64,000 nt of DNA from Pseudomonadota bacterium (GCA_023431345.1 JAEYWK010000174.1:1-64000); one strand, 5' to 3'. Counted from the stretch's first letter, positions 33,138-41,894 are shown. A program made the numbers and translations. Notes: generated by a model from the letters alone, not told the origin.

Positions 33138-34430
33138 CTACGGTCCCAACGTGACGGAGCCGTCGTCGAGCGCCAACTCGTAGTAGCCGTGCGGATCCCA
33201 CGGCAGGGCTGCGCCCTTTTGCTTCAGCGTGCCGCCGGTGACCTTCACGCGCAGGTATTTGCCGGGTGGGAAGTGGTCAGGCAGCTTCCAGGTCCAGGTC
33301 TGCTCGCCGCCCGCGCTGGTTGGCATGACTTGAGAGAACGCCTTCTGACCGCGCCAGTAGGCGCCGATGTTGACCACGCTATCGATCCAAACGTCGCCCA
33401 GCGCCTTGGCCGCCGTCACGCTGCTGCTGAACTGATCGAAGGCGACTGGTTGATACGCGCCGTCGCTGCCGCCGCTGAAGCCGTGCACCAACACGACGCG
33501 CCACTTGCCTGCGCTGCGCGCGTCGTTGACTTGCGCGTCGAACGCTGCCTTCTGCGCGCCGGTCGGCGGAATGTAGCAAAACAAGGTGAACGGGTCGGTG
33601 TTGTCGTTGGGGCCGATCAGGCCATTGGCGACGCCGCGGTTGATCAGAAAGCGCGTTTTGGCGACGTTCGTGTAACCGGCGGCGCCGTTCGGAGCCGCCA
33701 TCGTCCACACCTTGACCCCGAACCGACTTTCGATGAACTGGGTGGCGGCGTCGACGTCTTCCCCGGTCGCGTTGCTCGAGTGGCTCTTCGAATGGTTGCC
33801 GAGCTCATGGCCCGCGGCGGCGGCCTTGGCCCACACTGCGTTCGTCGACTCGCTCTTGCCCGTCTGCAGGTAGAATGTGAAGCGCACGCCCAGCGCGGCG
33901 AGCTGATCGTAATGCGAGATCTGTGACGAGTTCGAGTCGTCGAAGGTGTAACTCACCGCTGCCTTGAAGCCGGCCCAGTCCACCACCGTCAATCCGCCGG
34001 GCGCGCCGTTCGGCTTCGGGACGTTCGCGGGACCGGGCGGCACAGGCAGGCCCGATGCAGCGGCGGGCGCAGTGCCACCGCTGCCGCCACCTCCCACGCC
34101 TCCGCCTGCGCTCCCGCCGCCAGCTCCGGCAGCGCCGCCGCTTGCAGCGATGCCGCCAGCGCCGCCAGTAGCCGCGCCCGCCGCGCTGGTGCCGCCTCCC
34201 CCGGTGCCACCGTTGCCGGCGCCGCCGCCGCCTGCGCCGCCGCCGCCGCCGCCTGACGTCGGCTGTCCACCGCCGGCGATTCCGGAGCCTCCGGCCAGAG
34301 CGCCCGCGCCGCCGCTGGCGCTCTGTCCGCCGGCTTCGACGCCGGGATCAGCCACGTTGACGGTGCACGCGACCGAGCCGAGGGCTAGCGCTAGCAGCCA
34401 GCTCGTTTGCGAGTCGCCAAGAATCGGCAT
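33138..34430 (-). CDS. Lipoprotein polysaccharide deacetylase (CE4 family)
   Basis: A 430-residue lipoprotein: signal ending GSVAC, a Gly/Ala linker (about residues 30-115), then a NodB-homology domain. SYTFDDSNSS gives the catalytic base and metal Asp pair, and HELGNHSKSH the metal-binding HxxxH. The C-terminal 150 residues carry IVVLVHGF-like and Trp-rich strands typical of secreted deacetylases. Members remove acetyl groups from xylan, chitin or peptidoglycan; the GH8 neighbour suggests xylan. The ATG at 34430 lies 46 bases after the GH8 stop codon on the same strand, so it is in an operon with GH8. Confidence 0.88.
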   Translation of the reverse strand: MPILGDSQTSWLLALALGSVACTVNVADPGVEAGGQSASGGAGALAGGSGIAGGGQPTSGGGGGGAGGGGAGNGGTGGGGTSAAGAATGGAGGIAASGGAAGAGGGSAGGGVGGGGSGGTAPAAASGLPVPPGPANVPKPNGAPGGLTVVDWAGFKAAVSYTFDDSNSSQISHYDQLAALGVRFTFYLQTGKSESTNAVWAKAAAAGHELGNHSKSHSSNATGEDVDAATQFIESRFGVKVWTMAAPNGAAGYTNVAKTRFLINRGVANGLIGPNDNTDPFTLFCYIPPTGAQKAAFDAQVNDARSAGKWRVVLVHGFSGGSDGAYQPVAFDQFSSSVTAAKALGDVWIDSVVNIGAYWRGQKAFSQVMPTSAGGEQTWTWKLPDHFPPGKYLRVKVTGGTLKQKGAALPWDPHGYYELALDDGSVTLGP

Positions 34431-34476
34431 GCCGCTACATTCCCGCGACCGGCCGGGTTGATCACCGATTTCGTGC

Positions 34477-36009
34477 TCAGAACGCGTAGTTGAACTTTCC
34501 GGCCACCGCGAGCAAGCCGAGGAGGTAGACGCTCTCCTGATAGTAACGGTAGAGCCCGCTCTGCTGCGGCACGTTCCAGAGGTTGTCGACGTAGGTCTTG
34601 CGGTTCGCGGCCGTGGAGACGAGCGCACCCGCGGCCAGGGTGGCGGTGAGAGCGGTCGAGCCGCCGCCTGAGGGCATGCTGCCGTCGACGTGGAACAGCG
34701 CGTTCGTGACGTTGTTCGTCCCGAGGTGGCTGGTGAAGAAGGTGTGGTATTTTTCGATCTGCGTCTTCAACCCGGCGTCTTGACTGAACCAGGCGTAGTC
34801 GATGGCCATGTTCATGACGACGCGCCAAGCGTCGTACTTGAACTGGTCGTGGCCGTCGCCGGCCGAGCCGGTCGTGGGAGCGCCCGCGAAGGTGGCGTAG
34901 TCGGGGTGCAGACCGGTGGTGCCGTGGGCCGAGGTGACGAGGTACTTACGGCTCGTGGCCGCGACGCTCTTCCATTTGGCGGTGTCGGAGGCAGGGCCGA
35001 GTGACGCGAAAAGCTCGTAAAAACCCGGCAAGTGGTAGCTCGGATCGGTGAAGCCGTTCGAATTGCCGTAGGGCACGAACACCACCATGTTTTGCGTGGA
35101 GTGAATGATGGGGAAGCGGTTGTCGGCAGCGGTGTTGTGCAGCATCGCCGTCGCGATGTTGTCGGCTTCCTGCTTGTAGTTGACGGCGCCGGCGCTGCCC
35201 CAGCGCTGATCGGCGAGGTAGAGGGCGGCGGCGAAGTACTCGTCGCCATCGGGCGCCGGTACGGTAGTGGCTCCAAACGATACGCTGCTGCCGCTGACGG
35301 TGCCTTGCCAGCGGAAGTAGTACTTCCACGCGCTGGTCGGCGTGTTCGCCGGGTATTGCATGTGCGTCTTCGAGAACTTCCAGAGCTTGTCGAACTCCGC
35401 TTTCATGTCCATCTGGACGGCGATCATCATGCCGTACGACATGCCTTCGCTGCGGATGTCGTTCGAGTCGGCGGCCCAGATGAACGCCATCGACGGGTCG
35501 TTCGGGAGCTCGTAGTAGCAACGGTAGCCAGTGCCCTCGGTGGGTGTCGTGGCTTCTCCCGTGCCCACGCCGAAGAAGCGTTTGACCGCGGTGCTCACCT
35601 TTTCATCGACTTCTTGCTGGGTTTTTCCAGACAGCTCGGTAAATAGGTTTTTGGTGCCGTTGCCGTTGCCGGAGCCGCCGGTCGCGCCGGTGCCGCCCGT
35701 CGCGCTGGTGCCGCCCGCACCGCTGTCACCGCCCGCGCTCGTCGTGCCAGCTGCGGCGCCCGCGCCGCCCGTCGCGTCGCTGCCGGCCGCACCAGCGACG
35801 CCGCTGCCGCCAACGCCGCTGCCGGCGACGCCCCCAGATGGTGAACCCGCGTTCGCCCCGCCGCTGCTGCCGCCCGAGCCATTGCCGGCGCCGGCGTTAG
35901 CGGCCCCGCCCTGATTCGCGCTGGGATCCCCCTCGCTCGGCCCACACGCCGTGACGAGCACGACGAGAGAAACCGTTATCAACCCGCGCAGCGACCCATT
36001 GAGATTCAT
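34477..36009 (-). CDS. Lipoprotein glycoside hydrolase family 8 (exo-oligoxylanase-like)
   Basis: A 510-residue lipoprotein: signal ending VLVTAC, a Gly/Ser/Ala linker (about 20-120), then a GH8 domain. The general acid lies in DIRSEGMSYGMM (E188 by my count), the family Asp segment in APDGDEYFAAALYL, and a third conserved acid in KYDAWRVVMN. The pattern resembles reducing-end xylose-releasing exo-oligoxylanase more than chitosanase or cellulase, but that choice needs an alignment. ATG 36009 is preferred to one two codons upstream. It is divergent from the PEBP lipoprotein gene, with a palindrome between them. Confidence 0.88.
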   Translation of the reverse strand: MNLNGSLRGLITVSLVVLVTACGPSEGDPSANQGGAANAGAGNGSGGSSGGANAGSPSGGVAGSGVGGSGVAGAAGSDATGGAGAAAGTTSAGGDSGAGGTSATGGTGATGGSGNGNGTKNLFTELSGKTQQEVDEKVSTAVKRFFGVGTGEATTPTEGTGYRCYYELPNDPSMAFIWAADSNDIRSEGMSYGMMIAVQMDMKAEFDKLWKFSKTHMQYPANTPTSAWKYYFRWQGTVSGSSVSFGATTVPAPDGDEYFAAALYLADQRWGSAGAVNYKQEADNIATAMLHNTAADNRFPIIHSTQNMVVFVPYGNSNGFTDPSYHLPGFYELFASLGPASDTAKWKSVAATSRKYLVTSAHGTTGLHPDYATFAGAPTTGSAGDGHDQFKYDAWRVVMNMAIDYAWFSQDAGLKTQIEKYHTFFTSHLGTNNVTNALFHVDGSMPSGGGSTALTATLAAGALVSTAANRKTYVDNLWNVPQQSGLYRYYQESVYLLGLLAVAGKFNYAF

Positions 36010-36119
36010 AGCCATTCCGGTGCCGAGCGCTCACTGACGTGTCGTCTGCGCTCGTGCACTGCGCGTAGCGCGTGGAGCGAAGTCGCGCAACGTGAGATCC
36101 GTGATTCGAAAAATAGTTG

Positions 36120-36135
36120 AGCCGTCTCGACGGCT
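36120..36135. promoter_or_regulatory. 16-base palindrome in the GH8/PEBP divergent spacer
   Basis: AGCCGTC-TC-GACGGCT is a perfect inverted repeat with 7-base arms. It lies 19 bases from the PEBP-lipoprotein ATG and about 110 bases from the GH8 start. The location fits an operator for one or both genes. Confidence 0.4.
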
Positions 36136-36154
36136 TCTGCACTCCGCTCGCCAC

Positions 36155-37000
36155 ATGCGCGTCCGTGTGTCGTCGCGAGTGATCCTCGCGGGCTTCCTGT
36201 TGAGTCTTTACAGCGGCTGCTCGAGTAGCGACGACCCGAGCGGTAGCCCCGACACGGCGGGGGCGGGGGCTGCCACGGCCGGCAGCGCCGGCCAGACGAG
36301 CGGGGGCGGTGGGGCGAGCGGCGGTGGCGGGGCGAGCGGCACCGGAGCGATGAATGGCGGAAGCGGCGGCGACGGCCAGGCCGGCGCGAGCGCGGGCAGC
36401 GGTGGCAGCGCAGCCGGGCAAGGCGGCGCGGGCGGCAACGGGGGCGCAGCTACCGCTGGAGCGAGCGGCGGCGGAGTCAGTGGCGGTAGCGCGGGCGGCG
36501 GCGCCGGTAGCTTCACGCTCACGAGCCCCGAGCTCAGCGAAGGCGCGACGTTCGCGGGCAAACACACCTGCTCGGCGGCTGGCTTCGAAGGCAGCCTCGC
36601 GCCCGAGCTGAAATGGACGGCCGGGCCGGCGGGCACGAAGAGCTACGCGATCACGTTCATCGACGTCACCCTCGTCGGAGGCACGCCCCCGAGTGACCTC
36701 GGGTATCACTGGGTGCTGTGGAACATTCCCGCGGATGAGCTGAGCCTACCGGCGGGCTTCAAAGACGCGGCCAGCATCGGCGCCACGCAGAACCGCGCCT
36801 ACCTCGGGCCGTGCCCGAACTTCGGCGGCGGTAGCGAGACGCACACCTACGAGCTCAAGGTGTACGCGCTCGCCACGGGCACCCTCACCGTCACGCCCGC
36901 TACCGGCACGGGCGCGGTGAAAGACGCGGCCGCCAAGCTCGAAGCCAGTCACCTCGCGGTCGCCACGCTGAGCGGAAAATCCAGCGCTGCACCGCCGTGA
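36155..37000 (+). CDS. YbhB/YbcL-like PEBP-family lipoprotein
   Basis: A 281-residue lipoprotein: signal ending SLYSGC, a Gly-rich linker (to about residue 120), and a C-terminal phosphatidylethanolamine-binding (PEBP, YbhB/YbcL) domain: SFTLTSPELSEGATFAGKHT, GTKSYAITFIDVTLVGG, LGYHWVLWNIPADELSLP, NRAYLGPCPNFGGGSETHTY. The family binds small anions or lipids; many bacterial members lack a known ligand. It uses the same linker as the GH8 and esterase lipoproteins. The stop codon forms part of a hairpin shared with the convergent SUMF1 gene. Confidence 0.85.
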   Translation: MRVRVSSRVILAGFLLSLYSGCSSSDDPSGSPDTAGAGAATAGSAGQTSGGGGASGGGGASGTGAMNGGSGGDGQAGASAGSGGSAAGQGGAGGNGGAATAGASGGGVSGGSAGGGAGSFTLTSPELSEGATFAGKHTCSAAGFEGSLAPELKWTAGPAGTKSYAITFIDVTLVGGTPPSDLGYHWVLWNIPADELSLPAGFKDAASIGATQNRAYLGPCPNFGGGSETHTYELKVYALATGTLTVTPATGTGAVKDAAAKLEASHLAVATLSGKSSAAPP

Positions 37001-37022
37001 TCGACGCGCCGCCGTCACGGCG
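36993..37022. terminator. Possible bidirectional terminator hairpin
   Basis: CGCCGTGA (36993-37000) and TCACGGCG (37015-37022) form an 8-base-pair stem with a 14-base loop. The arms contain the stop codons of the two convergent genes. No T tract follows, so it would be Rho-dependent or a simple RNA-end stabiliser. Confidence 0.4.
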
Positions 37023-37899
37023 ACGGATTGGGTTCTTGCACGCAGCGGATGCCGAGGAAGGCGCAGCGGTAGGTCAGACCGAAGCCGCCGACGCGCGAGT
37101 TCTTCACGAGCGCCGGCGCCCCGTCGCGCCAGCTGCCACCCCGCGCGATGCGAACGTCGCTGTGCGCATCGTTCTCGGTCGTCGTAAACTCCAGCACGTT
37201 GCCCGACATGTCTTTCAAGCCGTGGGCGCTGTCCCCGGCGGGGTGGCTGCCGACCTGGCACGCCATGCTCTGCTTCTGCGCGCCCGCCCAGCACAGCTGA
37301 TCTTTCGGCGGCGCGTCGCCCCACGGGAACGGTCGTGCCTCGGCGCCGCCGCGCGCAGCCCACTCCCACTCGGCGATCGTCGGTAGCCGCTTCTGGCGAT
37401 ACTCGCAGTAGGCGCTGGCCTGCGCGAAATCGACGCACACCATGGGGTAGTCCAGCGTCTCGGGCTTGCCAAAGGTCGATTGGGCGGCGCAATCCACGTG
37501 ATGGGTGGTGCAGGCTCCGGCGTCGGCGCACTCGGCGTACGCTCGAGCGGTCGTCTCGGTCGTATCGACGCACAGGTCGGGCGCCGTGACGCGTCGAGGG
37601 CTCCACGGTGGCTTGAACTCACCGCCCGCGACGAAGGTCATTTCGTCGGGGCAGCGTGCGGGCGGCTCCGCGGGCGCCGATGGCGGCGCGGGCGCCGCTG
37701 GGGTCGCGAGTGACGCCGACGCTGATGGTGCCGTGGAGGGCGCAGCGCTCGCGAGCGGCGCCGGCGTCGACGTGACGGCGCTGTCGGCGCTTTCCACGCG
37801 CGCGGGTGTCGCGACCGTGGTCGGCGCGTTGGGTGAGCCGCAAGCCAAGTGCGAAAGCAGGGCGAGCAGAAGCAACGAGGTGAGCGGAGCGGCGCGCAT
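37015..37899 (-). CDS. SUMF1 (formylglycine-generating-enzyme-like) lipoprotein
   Basis: A 294-residue lipoprotein: signal ending SHLAC, an Ala/Pro/Ser linker to about 80, then an SUMF1 domain (MTFVAGGEF, RLPTIAEWEWAARGG, GLKDMSGNVLEF, RIARGGSWRDGA, GLTYRCAFLGIRC). At the positions of the two active-site cysteines of true formylglycine-generating enzyme, counted back from YRC, there are Gly and Arg. So catalysis of formylglycine is not expected; most bacterial SUMF1 proteins have binding or other roles. It is the last gene of the redox run, 12 bases after the secreted protein. Confidence 0.85.
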   Translation of the reverse strand: MRAAPLTSLLLLALLSHLACGSPNAPTTVATPARVESADSAVTSTPAPLASAAPSTAPSASASLATPAAPAPPSAPAEPPARCPDEMTFVAGGEFKPPWSPRRVTAPDLCVDTTETTARAYAECADAGACTTHHVDCAAQSTFGKPETLDYPMVCVDFAQASAYCEYRQKRLPTIAEWEWAARGGAEARPFPWGDAPPKDQLCWAGAQKQSMACQVGSHPAGDSAHGLKDMSGNVLEFTTTENDAHSDVRIARGGSWRDGAPALVKNSRVGGFGLTYRCAFLGIRCVQEPNPSP

Positions 37900-37911
37900 G
37901 ATCGGGTTCCT

Positions 37912-38442
37912 TCAGTGGTTGACGCGAGGGTGAGTCTTGGTCGCGACCGGCTCGTGCAGCGCGTCGGTGACGGTGATGCGCGGCTCTTCCCCGGAGAGCC
38001 AGTGACTCTGCACCACGAGCGCCGGCACCACCGTGAGCGGACCGTCGTAGCCGGGGCCCAGAGTCCAGAACATGAACACGCGCCGTTCCCCGGGCCTCAC
38101 CGGAAACGTCAGCTCTCCGGCGCCCGGCACACGATCGACGCCGGGCGGCTCGATGGCATAGCGCACGTCGCTGCGGGTGCCGCCGAGCTGGGTGATGGCC
38201 GCCGTCTTCAGCTGGGGACAGCGCACGCGGAGCCACTCCGCGATCAGCCGGTACTCGCAGCTGAGGGCCTTCTCGCCCTGGATGGTGCCGAAGCCCACCT
38301 GCGTCACTGCTTGCCAGGCAGCGACGGGTGGCGCCGGAGTGCGATCCGTGGGCCAGGGGCTGCGCGCCTCCGTTGCTGCGCCGTCGGCGAGGCGCGTCAA
38401 TGAGCAGAGTGAGGTCGCTGCGATGAGGAGTGAGGTCTTCAT
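37912..38442 (-). CDS. Secreted protein of unknown function in redox operon
   Basis: A 176-residue protein with a signal peptide (LLIAATSLCSLTRLADGAA). The rest is predicted beta-rich with two cysteines (LSCEYRLIAEWLRVRCPQL) and a C-terminal VFMFWTLGPGYDGPLTVV. I do not recognise a family. It lies 6 bases after the peroxidase fusion and 12 bases before the SUMF1 gene on the same strand, so it probably works with the cytochromes in the periplasm. Confidence 0.72.
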   Translation of the reverse strand: MKTSLLIAATSLCSLTRLADGAATEARSPWPTDRTPAPPVAAWQAVTQVGFGTIQGEKALSCEYRLIAEWLRVRCPQLKTAAITQLGGTRSDVRYAIEPPGVDRVPGAGELTFPVRPGERRVFMFWTLGPGYDGPLTVVPALVVQSHWLSGEEPRITVTDALHEPVATKTHPRVNH

Positions 38443-38448
38443 GACATC

Positions 38449-40539
38449 TTACAGCGTCTTCAAGAACGCGACGAGATCGGCTCGCTCTGCCGCGCTGAGC
38501 TGCGCGGTCTTGCCCATGCGAACGCCGTTTCTTTCGATCAGCTGCTCGAGCGTGGCCGCGCTGCCATCGTGAAAGTACGGCGCTCGCCCAGCGAGGAACG
38601 ACAGCGACGGGATCTTGAATTTGGTGTCGGGCTCGGCGTCGAAGCCCGCGCGCGGCGGTAGTGGTGGTAGCGGGTAGGCTTGGCGAGTCGTATAGCTCGT
38701 CGCGGGGACGTGGCATTCGGCGCAGCCCACGGCCTTGCTCACGAACAGCGCCTGCCCCCGCCGCACCGACTCGCGCTCTTCATCCGTCGCGCCTTCGGCG
38801 CTCGGCAGAGCTGGCGGAACCAGCCCGCGCCGCAGGAAGTCAGCCAGCGCCTTGGCGCGCGTCTCGACCTCTTCGACAGGACGCGCGGGCACGGCGCCCC
38901 AGCGGTGCAGACCGAACCCGCGCGCCTCGCGATCGCGGATCGTCGGGCTCTCGGCGTGCCAGCCGTAAGGGCCTTCCGCGTCGACGCGGCCGGCGAGCAT
39001 CGGCGTCCGGCGCGGAAAGCCCTGAGTGTGGGCCTCGGGCGGGATGTTGTGGGCCGCGCCGACGAACGTGGTGGTGTCGCCGTCCTCGGTCGTGAAGGTG
39101 GCTTCGTGCCAAACGTGCCCGTCGTCGCGACCCTCTGGGTGACACCCCGAGCACGCCAGCCCGCCGCTCGTGACGTGATCGGTCGAGTTGTAGAAGAGCT
39201 TGCGACCGGTGGCGCCGCCTGGACCGAGCGCGTCCGCCGCGAGCGCCAGTCGAGCGCGCGAGCTCGCTCCCGCTGCCGGCGGACTTCCACGTTCGTCGAG
39301 CGGGAGACGAACGACGTCGTTCGTCGAGCGGCAATAGACGTAGAGCGTGCTCTCGTCGCGAGTGAGCGCGAGCCCTGCGGGCGCGCCGCCCTCCATCGGA
39401 ACGTGGATGGTCGGGTGGTAATTTGCGCCCACCGCGTACGAACGCAGCACCGCGAGCGTCGGATCGACCGCGAAGGCGTCGAGCTCGGCGACGCGGTCGT
39501 CGCCTTCGCCCGCGACCAACAACGTGTGGCTGCGCTTGCGATAGACGAGGGCGCGCGGCTGCGTGAACGGCGTGAGGCTGCTCCCGACCAAGTCCGCATC
39601 CCCGCCAGAAATCAGCTCTTGCGCCAGCTGTGAGCGCGCTCCCGGCGGTCGCTCGGTGCCCGGTGGAGCCAGCGGCTCGCGCGTAGCCGTCAGCCAAACG
39701 TCCACGGTGCCGGCGCCGAACCAAGCGTTCTTCCCGCGCGCACCGAGCGCGTGGCGCGCCGCGAACAGCCGCTGCTGTCCCTCGTCGAAGGCGAGCGCGT
39801 AGCCGAGCGAGGCGCTGAGCTTCGCTCCCGCAGCGCGCAGCGGCGAGGCCGGTAGCTCGACCCTGACGGGCGCTACGCGCTCCGCGTCGAGGTCGAGCTC
39901 GGTGAGCGCGGCGCCGACGAGATGGCTCACGTACGCACGGCCGGTAGAGCTAATCACGACGCCGCGCGGCTCGCGGCGCAGCGGCAGCGACCACGACACT
40001 TTCATCGCCTCCAAGTCCACGAGCGAGGCTCGGCTGCTCCAAGCGCTGGTGATCAGCGCGCGCTTGACGTCGGGCGTGAGCGCGATGCCCCATGCATCGT
40101 CGGGTAAGACGACGCGAGCGCGCTCCTCGACGCGCTCGCCCGTCGCTTCACCCACCCAGAGCAGGCTCGGTCGACGGATGGTAACGAACAGCCGTGAACC
40201 GGTGACTACGATCTGCGCCGGCGCGCCTGGCAGGGCCACGCTGCTCGAGCTGGCTTCCGTCAGCGGGAGCGGGGTGACCCGCAGCGCTTGGTGGTCTTCG
40301 TCGACGACGAACAAGCGGCTCTCGTCCGGTGAGAGCGCGAGCGCCGCGCCCGTCAGCGTGTGGGCGGGCAGGTCGGGCGTCGGCGCGGGAGCGGAGCTGG
40401 AGCTGGCGTTGGGGAGTGGAGAGCCATTGACGACGCTGGCGGATGTTGCGGGCGCTGTAGCGTCGTCACGCTCGCAGCGGCACGACACCGCGAGCAGGCA
40501 GGCGAGGGCAGTCATCACCGCGAGCGCTCGAACGCGCAT
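38449..40539 (-). CDS. Lipoprotein beta-propeller fused to diheme cytochrome c peroxidase-like domain
   Basis: A 696-residue lipoprotein (LLAVSC lipobox). Residues about 50-430 look like a YVTN/propeller (ALALSPDESRLFVVDEDHQ, LALTRDESTLYVYCRSTND). The C-terminal part is MauG/bacterial cytochrome c peroxidase-like, with heme motifs CSGCH (463-467) and CAECH (606-610), and the late motif FKIPSLSFLAGRAPYFHDGS. Diheme peroxidases either reduce peroxide or oxidise protein residues. Its neighbours, a triheme cytochrome c (3-base gap) and an SUMF1 lipoprotein, suggest a dedicated periplasmic redox system. Confidence 0.88.
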   Translation of the reverse strand: MRVRALAVMTALACLLAVSCRCERDDATAPATSASVVNGSPLPNASSSSAPAPTPDLPAHTLTGAALALSPDESRLFVVDEDHQALRVTPLPLTEASSSSVALPGAPAQIVVTGSRLFVTIRRPSLLWVGEATGERVEERARVVLPDDAWGIALTPDVKRALITSAWSSRASLVDLEAMKVSWSLPLRREPRGVVISSTGRAYVSHLVGAALTELDLDAERVAPVRVELPASPLRAAGAKLSASLGYALAFDEGQQRLFAARHALGARGKNAWFGAGTVDVWLTATREPLAPPGTERPPGARSQLAQELISGGDADLVGSSLTPFTQPRALVYRKRSHTLLVAGEGDDRVAELDAFAVDPTLAVLRSYAVGANYHPTIHVPMEGGAPAGLALTRDESTLYVYCRSTNDVVRLPLDERGSPPAAGASSRARLALAADALGPGGATGRKLFYNSTDHVTSGGLACSGCHPEGRDDGHVWHEATFTTEDGDTTTFVGAAHNIPPEAHTQGFPRRTPMLAGRVDAEGPYGWHAESPTIRDREARGFGLHRWGAVPARPVEEVETRAKALADFLRRGLVPPALPSAEGATDEERESVRRGQALFVSKAVGCAECHVPATSYTTRQAYPLPPLPPRAGFDAEPDTKFKIPSLSFLAGRAPYFHDGSAATLEQLIERNGVRMGKTAQLSAAERADLVAFLKTL

Positions 40540-40542
40540 GCC

Positions 40543-41187
40543 TCAGCCCTTCACTCCCCAGCGCCGCTCGAACACGTGCGGCTCGAAGGGTGTGCCGTGA
40601 CACGTCTCGCACGTGACCTTGCCTGCGCTCGTCGCCAGCCGAGCCGCGAATTGTTCTTTCATGAACGCGCTCACTCCGGCACGGTCTGCGCGGTGCAAGG
40701 TGGCTGCGCTGCCTTGGTGGCACGAGTCGCAGAACAACTGCTTGCCGTCGAGCCGTAGCGGCGCGGTGAAATCGTTCCACATGTGGCGCGTCAGCTGCTT
40801 GGCAGCGGTCTCGGCGGCGTAGTCTCGCTCGCTCACGTGGCAGCCAGTGCACGTCGTGCCCAGCGCCTTCGTGAACGCCTCCATCACGGGCAAACGCTGA
40901 CGGGCGCTGAGCTCTTCCAGTCGCGGGTAGGCGCCTGGCTCGAGGCCTGCCAGCTCGAGCTCCCCGAGCAGCGCGCTATCGAGCAACGGTCGATGGCGGT
41001 CGGCGGGCGTCGTCGGCCGAGTCACAGCTGAAGCGACGGTGGCAAGCGGGAGCGCCGCGGCCCGCGGCGAGGCCACGCTGGCCGCCCGCGGCTCGGCCGC
41101 GCGGGCGGGCTCCGTTGCCTTCGCGGCGCATCCCAGCGCTCCCAACGATAAAGTGCACGCCCCCAGCGCTCGTCCGATCCACCGCAT
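40543..41187 (-). CDS. Triheme cytochrome c lipoprotein
   Basis: A 214-residue protein: signal peptide ending SLGALGC, an Ala/Pro-rich linker, then a heme region with CTGCH (113-117), CDSCH (153-157) and CETCH (193-197). Three c-type hemes on a membrane lipid anchor suit electron delivery to the peroxidase encoded 3 bases downstream. ATG 41187 is used; upstream alternatives would add sequence without a signal peptide benefit. Confidence 0.88.
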   Translation of the reverse strand: MRWIGRALGACTLSLGALGCAAKATEPARAAEPRAASVASPRAAALPLATVASAVTRPTTPADRHRPLLDSALLGELELAGLEPGAYPRLEELSARQRLPVMEAFTKALGTTCTGCHVSERDYAAETAAKQLTRHMWNDFTAPLRLDGKQLFCDSCHQGSAATLHRADRAGVSAFMKEQFAARLATSAGKVTCETCHGTPFEPHVFERRWGVKG

Positions 41188-41222
41188 CGAGGTGGGCACG
41201 ATTTCCCGAGTAGCGGCGGCCG

Positions 41223-41792
41223 TCAAGTCTCGCCCCGAACGGCAGGGTGCTCGCTCGAAAACAGCGGCAGCCTGCGGCGCGCCGCCGGGGTCACGCGGCC
41301 GCGCAGGCTGCGCAAGAAGTCGGCGACCTCGCGCGCGAGAGAGCTTCGCTCGAAATCCTGCAAGCTCGCGAGCGGCCAGCCTTCGCGAGGAACGAGCAAG
41401 CTCGAAAGCTCATCCAGTCGCGCGCTTTGTTGGCTATCGAGCGGCAGCTGGCGCGCCGTTTCGAGCAGCAGCCGGAGCTCCTGCAGCGAGCGCATCGCGG
41501 AGAACGCCCGCGCCATCGGCGAGACGAGCGAGGCGTCGTCTCGCCACGAACGCCCTCCGAAGAGCTCGTGCACGACGCGCGGCCCTGCTCCGTAGCAATC
41601 GTACGCCGCGCACCCGGCAAAGCCCTGCTCGGAAAGGCCCTGGTGGATCCGGCAGGCGTGACGGCGAAGATGCATGCAAGGTACGAGCGCGGGCTTGTCG
41701 AGCGCGAAGAGCTCCGAGCGATCGAACGCGAGCAGGAGACAGCACAGCGCCGCGCAGCGCGTGCAGTCGGAACGAAAGGGCGATGCGAGCAT
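41223..41792 (-). CDS. Cysteine-rich conserved protein, possible metal cluster
   Basis: A 189-residue protein. RSDCTRCAALCC (7-18), ALVPCMHLRRHACRIHQGL and GFAGCAAYDCYGAGPRV give a set of about eight Cys and His residues, spaced like a metal-binding or Fe-S cluster in a family I have seen annotated as containing pentapeptide repeats; that label may be a mis-annotation. The C-terminal half is helical (SLQELRLLLETARQLPL). No signal peptide, so cytosolic. ATG 41792 begins the conserved part. Its 3' end is 35 bases from the triheme cytochrome start. Confidence 0.7.
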   Translation of the reverse strand: MLASPFRSDCTRCAALCCLLLAFDRSELFALDKPALVPCMHLRRHACRIHQGLSEQGFAGCAAYDCYGAGPRVVHELFGGRSWRDDASLVSPMARAFSAMRSLQELRLLLETARQLPLDSQQSARLDELSSLLVPREGWPLASLQDFERSSLAREVADFLRSLRGRVTPAARRRLPLFSSEHPAVRGET

Positions 41793-41894
41793 CCGCGGAA
41801 GGGCGCGGAGGCGGCAAATGTTGCGTCCGGAGCCAAAATGCTGGCGCGGGCACAAAAAAGCGCAACAATCGTGCCCACCTCGCGCCTAGTGCTC

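Noticed and set aside
38661..39633. Plus-strand frames over the peroxidase gene
   Set aside because: They are antisense to a gene with two heme motifs and a conserved C terminus.
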